Assembly (NCBI GenBank): GCA_023248785.1
Contig: JAHFDX010000325.1
Coordinates: forward strand, 1-5,077
Source: Myxococcales bacterium
Lineage (GTDB): Bacteria; Myxococcota_A; Polyangia; Polyangiales; Polyangiaceae
Direction: 5' to 3'
DNA length: 5,077 bases
The notes under the pieces were generated by a model, which searched no databases, was not told where the DNA came from, and saw only the letters and a list, made by a program, of their open reading frames with translations. Below are positions 1-4,589 of this stretch, in pieces. Every line of letters starts with the position of its first letter. Position 1 is the stretch's first letter. The position numbers and the translations under genes are program-made.

Positions 1-825
1 GGCTCCGGAGCTTGTCACGCGCACTTTGAAGATGCGCTTGTTGCTTTCGAGCTTCACTTCGATGGTGTTGTCGTCCACGCGAGAAAAAGACAGGGTCAAC
101 GTCTTCGACGTTGGGTTCGTCAAAACGTAGGAGCCAGCTTGCGGGACCGGATCCAGCCACCGCATGTCCACCTTGTTGATGTCCAAGGTCCACGTTCCGC
201 GTGTGCCCGTCCATGTGCGGTTGCCTTCAACAGAAATACCCTTCGTGATGTCGCCACTCAAAGGGGTCTGCGTTCGATCGCCGGTGCCTCGACCGGTGCG
301 ACCATCCTTTAGGCGCTTCCACGTGAAATCGTGGACAACGCGTCTAGATGGGTTGTCCGCACTCCATGTAACTTCGGCGGATCCATTTAGCTCAACGACA
401 CCATTCGATAGCGCGGTCCACGTGTGCTTAACGAGCACGCTCGACGTGTTATTGCGAGACACTTCAATGGCGTGAGTGCCCGAAAATGTGTGGCCGCGAT
501 ATGCACACGTGCCCGAGTTGGCGCCGTATGTCACCGTGAGTTTTGCCTGGTCGAGGGTGATGGCTGCGCAAGGCAGCTGCGACTTGATGAAGTTCTGCAG
601 CTCGTTTGCGGCCCCATCGAGCGCCTGCCCAATCGTGAACGAGGTTGCCACTTCGATCGTGGCGGATGAAAACCCCTCGGCCTGCGCGGACATCGAGGCT
701 TCATCCACGGCTTCGGTCGCTTCTGCTGCAGTCAGCGGATCGCTGTTCGATGTAGACGTGATGGCTCTGCACGCGGTGAGTGGGCCTGCGATGGCGAGTC
801 CCACGATGAGAATGCCTCGTTTCAT
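1..825 (-). CDS. Putative secreted lipoprotein, beta-rich, 3' end cut by window edge
   Basis: Open frame of 275 codons from ATG at 825 to the left edge without a stop, so the C-terminus is missing. The start is supported by a perfect AGGAGG (832-837) six bases upstream. Residues 1-19 form a lipoprotein signal peptide: K2/R3, a hydrophobic core, then lipobox LTAC with the lipidated Cys at 19, so the product is probably anchored in the inner or outer membrane facing the periplasm or outside. Residues 30-80 are Ala/Glu-rich and probably helical. From about 90 onward there are alternating hydrophobic strands with many Thr, Trp and Gly (for example EGNRTWTGTRGTW near 200-212), suggesting a beta-sandwich or barrel-like fold. 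Cys86 and Cys107 could form a disulfide. Similar Trp/Thr-rich lipoproteins of unknown function occur in myxobacteria as I recall, but I cannot name a family. It is transcribed in the same direction as the upstream Hsp70 gene but 182 bp away, so probably from its own promoter. Confidence 0.85.
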   Translation of the reverse strand, partial: MKRGILIVGLAIAGPLTACRAITSTSNSDPLTAAEATEAVDEASMSAQAEGFSSATIEVATSFTIGQALDGAANELQNFIKSQLPCAAITLDQAKLTVTYGANSGTCAYRGHTFSGTHAIEVSRNNTSSVLVKHTWTALSNGVVELNGSAEVTWSADNPSRRVVHDFTWKRLKDGRTGRGTGDRTQTPLSGDITKGISVEGNRTWTGTRGTWTLDINKVDMRWLDPVPQAGSYVLTNPTSKTLTLSFSRVDDNTIEVKLESNKRIFKVRVTSSGA

Positions 826-831
826 GACGGG

Positions 832-837
832 CCTCCT
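832..837 (-). promoter_or_regulatory. Shine-Dalgarno site of the left-edge lipoprotein gene
   Basis: Reads AGGAGG on the minus strand, six bases before the ATG at 825. It fixes the start that gives a proper lipoprotein signal peptide. Confidence 0.75.
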
Positions 838-862
838 CTGCGGTTCGGATTCAACACGGCAC

Positions 863-891
863 ATTGTGTTCCAGGATTGGCGCGGTGGAAA
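863..891 (-). promoter_or_regulatory. Candidate sigma70-type promoter for the left-edge lipoprotein
   Basis: On the minus strand TTTCCA (891-886), a 17-base spacer and CACAAT (868-863) match the vegetative consensus at 4/6 positions each. This would place the transcription start about 30 bases before the ATG at 825. An inverted repeat AACAC-8-GTGTT (853-870) overlaps the -10 hexamer and could be an operator, but five-base arms are weak evidence. The surrounding 182-bp gap also has an AT-rich patch (about 899-927), consistent with a promoter region. This is a by-eye match only. Confidence 0.3.
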
Positions 892-941
892 CTATCGAAA
901 CGTTTGGCGTATTTTTCGCGGATTTTGGGGGCGCTCGCCAA

Positions 942-976
942 CGCACCTCAGTGCGGAGCGGTGAAGTGCGATTCAC
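942..976 (-). terminator. Two small hairpins after the Hsp70 stop, possible terminator
   Basis: Starting 31 bases after the Hsp70 stop, the minus-strand transcript can form GUGAA-6-UUCAC (976-961) and then CGCAC-UGAG-GUGCG (955-942). Neither is followed by a run of U, so this is not a classical intrinsic terminator. The CGCAC sequence also occurs in the loop of the first hairpin, so it could pair with the GUGCG arm of the second as an alternative. It may only serve as a 3'-end stabilising structure. Confidence 0.2.
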
Positions 977-1007
977 GGCCTGCGTAGTTTTCCCGCAACA
1001 GGTAGTT

Positions 1008-2834
1008 TCACGCCTCTTCGCGTACACCCAGTTCGATGCGCCAGCGCTCGTTTGGAACGCGCGGTTGGGTCGCCACCGCCTCCAAACGCAACGTTCCGAC
1101 CTCCGTCACTTCGGCCGCAAGACGCACTGGCACCATGTTTCCAGCCTCACGCCCTTCGGCGGGAAGCGTGACTTCAATCGGCGACAATTCCTCGAGCTCG
1201 CCCTCGGCCCATCGCTCGAGCATCGCGCCGGCGCTGTCGGTGCGTCGTGTGGTTGAACTAAAAAATCGAAAGCGCACGGGCTCGCCGATGACCACACCAA
1301 ACTCGTCGGTGGGCAACGTCGCGCGCGATCCCTCTTCGAGCCCGAACGGAGCCACGCAGAGTGCGCTGATGGGCATTGCAACACCGGGAACCGCCGGCAT
1401 CGCACTTTCAATTCCAACGTAATACGACTTGGCCGTCCCCCCTCGAATGCGAAGCCCGCGTCCCTGACGAGCGAGACCGTACGCCGCCGCACCGCGCGCA
1501 ACCGCAAGGTCGAGATCGCCATATTCGAGCACGCGGGGGGACGCACCGCCATCTGCCTGCAGCCACGAACCAACAGTGCGCACGAGGCGTTCGCGAAGGA
1601 GCGTGCCCTTCATGACACCACCGTTAAAAAGTAACACCGATGGGTGCAAAAGGCTTCGCCCCTCGCATGCGACTCCCGTCACACGCGTGAGCGCATCGGC
1701 TTGCTTGCCGAGAAAGCCGGCAAGGTGCTTTGGGATCGCAGCGTCGGAGGCATACGGAAGCCCCAAGTGTGTGAGCGCCGAGCGGGCCCTTGTTGCGGGC
1801 CGTTCCGACGACGATACTTCGGGAAAGAACCCATCGAGAAGGACTCGCGAAACTTCGTCGCGCGTGAGCTCGGTGCGAATGCCGTCCCCGAGGAGTTTGG
1901 AGCCTCTCGAGACCAGCGCAATCGGGTACTCCGTTATCGATGCGTCAGACAACATGCGCTCTTTGGCGGTTCGGCACATGTGCGTGAGCGACACCATTTG
2001 CCATTGGTCAATTTCCTTACCCTTTGCCTTTAGCTTGGCCCGCACCTCGTACGCGAGTGCAAGGTCCATGTTGTCGCCGCCCAAGAGGATGTGCTCGCCC
2101 ACGGCCACGCGAACCAGTTCGAGCGAACCTTCGCGATCGACTGCCACGATGGCCGAGAAATCTGTTGTGCCGCCGCCAACATCGACCACAAGCAGAACGT
2201 CACCCACCTTGATCTCTTTTCGCCAACGCTCTCCCGCCATGGAGATCCACGCGTAAAGCGCCGCCTGGGGTTCTTCGAGCAACGTCACGTGCTTGAGGCC
2301 CGCGCTCTCCGCGGCAAGGACTGTGAGCTCGCGCGCGGCGGGATCGAAGGACGCGGGAACGGTTAATATGATCTCCTGTTTTTGCAATTGGGCCGCTTTG
2401 TCGTCACGGGCCATCGACGTGTTCCAGGCATCGATCAAATGTTCGAGATACCGCCGCGACACATCGACCGGTGAGATGCGTTCAACATCCGCCGGTGCAT
2501 GGAGCGGTAGGAATCCAGAGCGGCGATCGACGCCGGCGTGACACAGCCAACTCTTGGCAGACGAGACTACGCGTCCGGGGGCCAGGGCCGCTTGCGTTCG
2601 CGCAAACTCACCCACCGCGTAAGGACGCGACGCGTCCCACGGCAATGGCAGCGCCCCCTCGGCGCTGTTTGCCACGTAGAAAAACGAGGGCAAGAGCGGC
2701 CTTGCATCGATGCTGGTGGTGCTCACGAGTTGCGGAATTGAAAACGTATCGACGGAGGCTCCATCCACACCAAGCGGGGCATATGCGAGCGCGGTGTGCG
2801 TGGTTCCAAGATCGATGCCAACGACGTACTTCAC
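1008..2834 (-). CDS. Hsp70-family chaperone (non-DnaK subfamily, DUF2760-linked)
   Basis: 608-residue Hsp70-family protein, a cytosolic ATPase expected to bind and release polypeptides. ATP-site motifs are complete: phosphate-1 loop GIDLGTTHT (residues 6-14), PASFDP (160-165) before the helix AARELTVLAAESAG, phosphate-2 loop DVGGGTTDF (218-226), adenosine loop NGGVMKG (404-410) and DLAVARGAA (442-450). In DnaK the last of these lies near residue 370, so this ATPase domain is enlarged. Only about 155 residues follow, enough for a beta substrate-binding domain but not the helical lid, and there is no EEVD-like tail. The GTG at 2834 is chosen because it puts GIDLGTT at position 6 and has GGAGG seven bases upstream; an upstream frame extension to 2915 lies inside the DUF2760 coding region. 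Its GTGA overlap with the DUF2760 stop implies translational coupling. It is not DnaK itself: SAKSWL (92-97) and the missing lid mark a separate subfamily. Client and partner are unknown. Confidence 0.95.
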   Translation of the reverse strand: MKYVVGIDLGTTHTALAYAPLGVDGASVDTFSIPQLVSTTSIDARPLLPSFFYVANSAEGALPLPWDASRPYAVGEFARTQAALAPGRVVSSAKSWLCHAGVDRRSGFLPLHAPADVERISPVDVSRRYLEHLIDAWNTSMARDDKAAQLQKQEIILTVPASFDPAARELTVLAAESAGLKHVTLLEEPQAALYAWISMAGERWRKEIKVGDVLLVVDVGGGTTDFSAIVAVDREGSLELVRVAVGEHILLGGDNMDLALAYEVRAKLKAKGKEIDQWQMVSLTHMCRTAKERMLSDASITEYPIALVSRGSKLLGDGIRTELTRDEVSRVLLDGFFPEVSSSERPATRARSALTHLGLPYASDAAIPKHLAGFLGKQADALTRVTGVACEGRSLLHPSVLLFNGGVMKGTLLRERLVRTVGSWLQADGGASPRVLEYGDLDLAVARGAAAYGLARQGRGLRIRGGTAKSYYVGIESAMPAVPGVAMPISALCVAPFGLEEGSRATLPTDEFGVVIGEPVRFRFFSSTTRRTDSAGAMLERWAEGELEELSPIEVTLPAEGREAGNMVPVRLAAEVTEVGTLRLEAVATQPRVPNERWRIELGVREEA

Positions 2835-3388
2835 AGCTCCACCTCCGCGGGCGCGAGAATGGTGGCATCCGCGCCTGGTACGGTTTGCGGAAATGATGCT
2901 TTCACCACACGCCATCCCTTGTGCCGGAGCGTGCCGTTATATGGACCATCACCAGTTACATTTCCCGTCAACTTGACTTCGCGAGGCGAAAAATCGCCGC
3001 GTGTGAGTGAGACGGGCGCATCTTCGTTTTCAGAGCGAACGGGTTCGATCGAAACGTGCGACGAAAGCACGCGCTTGCAGCCTTCGTGAACTACGCGCGC
3101 GGCAGCTCCGACATCCGCGTCGGAAAATGTCGCGATGTCTTATTGGAGGAAATCGACGAGTCGCCCCTCCTGCTGAAACAGCGAAAGGAGATGCAGGGCG
3201 GCATCATGTAGCGGCGTCGACGGAGCCTGTGGGGCTGGGAGAGAAGGAGTTAGGTTCTTCGGGGGCACCTCGGGTGAGATCCGGAGGTTCCAAATACGCT
3301 CCGCAAATCGTGCATCGAGCAGAATGCGGATCCAGCAAACCCATGCGAACCAAATGCGCGCGAGGAAGGAGAGGGATGTGGTGGACAC
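2831..3388 (-). pseudogene. DUF2760 family protein, interrupted by an in-frame TAA
   Basis: The frame runs from GTG 3388 to TGA 2831-2833 and would encode 185 residues including one internal stop, TAA at codon 83 (3142-3140). Before the stop: a hydrophobic N-terminus (about residues 6-30, SLSFLARIWFAWVCWIRILL), a Pro-rich linker (about 48-62), then LLSLFQQEGRLVDFLQ. After it, the same frame continues with DIATFSDADVGAAARVVHEGC, then LTGNVTGDGPYNGTLRHKGW and finally LAPAEVEL. These blocks match what I recall of DUF2760 proteins (about 180-200 residues), where DFLQ is normally followed by Glu; GAA to TAA is one base change. No other stop or shift is present, so decay is recent, or the base is a sequencing error. 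The 102-residue C-terminal half could be made from an internal GTG at 3070 (79 residues). A stop at 3400-3398 limits the 5' end, and no good Shine-Dalgarno precedes GTG 3388. DUF2760 function is unknown; its partner is presumably the overlapping Hsp70. Confidence 0.8.
2842..2846 (-). promoter_or_regulatory. Shine-Dalgarno site deciding the GTG start of Hsp70 no. 1
   Basis: Minus-strand GGAGG seven bases before GTG 2834, lying inside the last codons of the DUF2760 frame. It supports the short start and the four-base GTGA overlap. Confidence 0.65.
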
Positions 3389-3389
3389 G

Positions 3390-3405
3390 CGCGGAAACTA
3401 CCGCG
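3390..3405 (-). other. Small hairpin directly before the DUF2760 start codon
   Basis: On the minus strand CGCGG-TAGTTT-CCGCG forms a five-pair GC stem ending one base before GTG 3388. It occupies the place where a ribosome site would normally be and contains the stop codon TAG that closes the frame upstream. It could hinder initiation, or simply reflect a poor start. Confidence 0.35.
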
Positions 3406-3435
3406 AAATGCGCACGCGTCATAGGGCGTCGATTC

Positions 3436-3771
3436 TCAGTCTGTGCCGGAATCGGTGGGCGGTGCGGCATCGAGGGGTGGAGGCGGTCCACCATCGAGGG
3501 GTGGAAGACCCCCATCGGGCTTCGGTCCGCCGTCGGGCTTCGGTCCGCCGTCGGGCTTCGGTCCACCGTCGGGCTTCGGTCCACCGTCGGGGGGCGGCAT
3601 TGAATCGCCACCGGAACCGGTATCCGCAGCGGCGTCCTTCCCGCTCACGGAATAATCGCCAGCTTCACCTCCAGCATCTGTGACGGTCGCCGTCGTGTCG
3701 CTGCTGCACGCAGCGATGAGAGCGACAAGGCCTACTACACATGTGGATGTTACGAAGGATCCCAATTTCAT
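3436..3771 (-). CDS. Small lipoprotein with Pro-Asp-Gly-Gly-Pro-Lys tandem repeats
   Basis: 111-residue predicted lipoprotein of unknown function. ATG 3771 is preferred over the adjacent in-frame TTG 3774 because AGGAGG (3779-3784) then sits seven bases upstream. Residues 1-21 are a signal peptide (K2, hydrophobic core 11-20) ending in lipobox IAAC, with the lipidated Cys at 22 followed by SSD. The mature part is disordered: a Thr/Ala/Asp/Gly stretch (25-57), then PPP, four PDGGPK units (61-84), and degenerate PDGGLP and LDGGPPPP units to the end. There is no globular domain, so it may be a surface or periplasmic spacer, or a remnant of a longer protein whose folded part is lost. Such Asp/Gly/Pro linkers after a lipid anchor are common in Myxococcota. 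It lies 47 bp before the DUF2760 frame on the same strand, so read-through into the Hsp70 genes is possible, though a functional link is not established. Confidence 0.82.
   Translation of the reverse strand: MKLGSFVTSTCVVGLVALIAACSSDTTATVTDAGGEAGDYSVSGKDAAADTGSGGDSMPPPDGGPKPDGGPKPDGGPKPDGGPKPDGGLPPLDGGPPPPLDAAPPTDSGTD
3468..3505. repeat. 14-bp direct repeat at the 3' end of the lipoprotein gene
   Basis: The sequence catcgaggggtgga occurs at 3468-3481 and again at 3492-3505, offset by 24 bp (eight codons). It encodes related Pro/Leu/Asp-Gly-Gly segments and looks like an older expansion next to the 18-bp array. Confidence 0.7.
3512..3591. repeat. 18-bp tandem repeat inside the lipoprotein gene
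   Basis: Four complete head-to-tail 18-bp units (3512-3529, 3530-3547, 3548-3565, 3566-3583) and the start of a fifth. Units differ only at the second-to-third base of unit 1 and the last base of units 3-4, all silent in the coding frame. The length is a multiple of three, so copy changes keep the frame. Confidence 0.9.
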
Positions 3772-3778
3772 CAACTCT

Positions 3779-3784
3779 CCTCCT
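3779..3784 (-). promoter_or_regulatory. Shine-Dalgarno site of the repeat lipoprotein
   Basis: Minus-strand AGGAGG followed by AGAGTTG and the ATG at 3771. Spacing is seven bases to ATG and four to the alternative TTG, which favours ATG. Confidence 0.75.
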
Positions 3785-3850
3785 CACCGCTTGAACGCAA
3801 CTGGTTGCCTTATAGGCTGGCGTACCCCCGAGAACCCGCGCATTCGGAGC

Positions 3851-3879
3851 ATCATGCCAGCTTCGCAAACTCGATCCAA
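3851..3879 (-). promoter_or_regulatory. Candidate sigma70-type promoter for the repeat lipoprotein
   Basis: TTGGAT (3879-3874), a 17-base spacer and CATGAT (3856-3851) on the minus strand, about 80 bases before the ATG at 3771, in the 131-bp gap after the hydroxylase gene. The spacer is ideal and the -10 matches 4/6. It could start a transcript covering the lipoprotein, DUF2760 and Hsp70. Confidence 0.35.
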
Positions 3880-3902
3880 GATATTCGGTGGTTATCCGCG
3901 CT

Positions 3903-4421
3903 CTAACAAACGATCTCGTACTCGCGGGGAGCGGTGTCGGGGTGAAGCCACAACGGTTTGAGTTTCTCCGGAACACGAATTTTCGACGAACGCTCAAACG
4001 TTCCGAAGAGGATGTCCCAAATCGGCGACGACACGCCGTGATTCGACTTTGGATTCTCAAAGTGATGGTGGAAGTGGTGCCTACGCAAGAACCGGCCATA
4101 CTCGTTGATGGGGGGCGAAGTATGAAGGCTCCGATGTAGGACTTCGTACAGCGCATAGGCCGACAGAAACCCGGTAGCAAACGACGCTGCCCCTACGGGG
4201 CCGAAAATCGGAGTCAACAGCGCGACCATTCCCGCAAACGCGGCCGCCGCAATTTTGGCCTTCTTCATGCTCGACGCAAAGTAGTTTGCCTTCGCGTGAT
4301 GGCGGATGTGCTCGCGCGTGAACGGGTTCTTATATCTGGGCGTGTGTCCCACGCTGCGATGGAGCGTGTATTCGGTGAGCGTCCATGTGAGAGCTCCGGC
4401 ACCAAAGAGCAGCATATTCAT
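3903..4421 (-). CDS. Fatty acid hydroxylase / sterol desaturase superfamily membrane protein
   Basis: 172-residue integral-membrane di-iron oxygenase homologue, expected to hydroxylate or desaturate a lipid at the inner membrane with O2 and an electron donor. The histidine clusters that bind iron in this family are present: EYTLHRSVGH (H21, H26), HIRHH (H38, H41, H42), HRSLH (H96, H100), HHFHHH (H115-H120) and NHG (H128), followed by the family-like SSPIWDILFGTF. Hydrophobic stretches lie at about 4-20, 56-73 and 75-93. The ATG at 4421 is chosen because the frame upstream offers only TTG 4451 without a convincing ribosome site; GGAAAG before ATG 4421 is only a weak match, and ATG 4415 is also possible. 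Short carotenoid hydroxylases (CrtZ type) are about this size and also His-rich, but the NHG...SPIWD ending fits the sterol desaturase group better. Substrate cannot be told. The gene has no visible partner and diverges from the second Hsp70 gene. Confidence 0.9.
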   Translation of the reverse strand: MNMLLFGAGALTWTLTEYTLHRSVGHTPRYKNPFTREHIRHHAKANYFASSMKKAKIAAAAFAGMVALLTPIFGPVGAASFATGFLSAYALYEVLHRSLHTSPPINEYGRFLRRHHFHHHFENPKSNHGVSSPIWDILFGTFERSSKIRVPEKLKPLWLHPDTAPREYEIVC

Positions 4422-4544
4422 TGGGTACGTTCTTTCCGCCGTGCGAATCAAAACCAGCGCATATCACCGGCCATCATTCTTGTGGACGACGTTCCGCACA
4501 CGGTCAAGTAACCGCCGGCAACTTGTCTTCGCCGGGAAGGAAGC
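4422..4544. promoter_or_regulatory. Divergent intergenic region, hydroxylase versus Hsp70 no. 2
   Basis: Must hold the promoters for both divergent genes, but no convincing pair of hexamers was found. A minus-strand TTGACC (4507-4502) is a good -35 for the hydroxylase but lacks a clear -10 at 16-18 bases. On the plus strand TTGTGG (4480-4485) likewise has no -10 partner. No heat-shock CIRCE-type repeat (TTAGCACTC arms) is seen. Confidence 0.35.
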
Positions 4545-4589
4545 ATGACTTCCGCTGCAGCGGATGCTGCTAACGTTCCGGCCGCGTGA
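4545..4589 (+). CDS. Possible 14-residue leader peptide, overlapping the Hsp70 no. 2 start
   Basis: ATG 4545 opens a 14-codon frame (MTSAAADAANVPAA) whose stop TGA (4587-4589) overlaps the GTG start (4586-4588) of Hsp70 no. 2 as GTGA. A purine-rich GGGAAGGAAG (4534-4543) precedes the ATG, though the Shine-Dalgarno core is only three to four bases away. The Hsp70 GTG itself has no Shine-Dalgarno (preceding bases ttccggccgc), so translational coupling from this short frame would explain how it is initiated. The peptide is Ala-rich and has no recognisable function. It may be an accident of sequence. Confidence 0.35.
   Translation: MTSAAADAANVPAA
4551..4564. other. Perfect 14-bp palindrome within the leader
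   Basis: TCCGCTGCAGCGGA equals its own reverse complement. As DNA it could be an operator half-pair; as RNA it gives a five-pair TCCGC/GCGGA stem with loop TGCA, four bases after the leader ATG and 21 bases before the Hsp70 GTG. Confidence 0.45.

Noticed and set aside
476..964. Plus-strand 162-codon frame opposite the left lipoprotein
   Set aside because: It is antisense to a gene with lipobox and ribosome site, runs through the intergenic gap, and its translation has no domain-like features.
1576..2256. Plus-strand 226-codon frame opposite Hsp70
   Set aside because: Ser/Arg/Pro-rich translation typical of an antisense shadow of a GC-rich gene; the minus strand has unmistakable Hsp70 motifs here.
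2835..2915. Longer Hsp70 start giving 27 extra N-terminal residues
   Set aside because: The extension lies inside the DUF2760 coding region in another frame, has no Hsp70-like sequence, and the GTG at 2834 has a proper GGAGG and places the ATPase loop at residue 6.
3140..3142. Programmed stop read-through or recoding at the DUF2760 TAA
   Set aside because: The codon is TAA followed by GAC, with no known read-through context and no evident selenocysteine-type hairpin; a one-base nonsense change is simpler. Not fully excluded.
3512..3591. Short repeats as a CRISPR array
   Set aside because: Units are 18 bp, directly adjacent with no spacers, and encode a regular Pro-Asp-Gly tail in frame.
3007..3603. 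Plus-strand frame across DUF2760 and the lipoprotein repeat
   Set aside because: Arg/Gly-rich low-complexity translation created by the repeat and antisense codons; both minus-strand genes have better support.
3816..3861. Inverted repeat GCTGGC...GCCAGC in the gap after the hydroxylase
   Set aside because: Six-base arms separated by 34 bases with no U-run; not a credible terminator or operator.
3848..3862. Sigma54 promoter (TGGCAT on the minus strand)
   Set aside because: The TGGCA half is present but the expected TTGC element at the right spacing is absent.
4422..4451. N-terminal extension of the hydroxylase to TTG 4451
   Set aside because: TTG start without a Shine-Dalgarno, and the added residues are charged and not membrane-like; kept only as an alternative.
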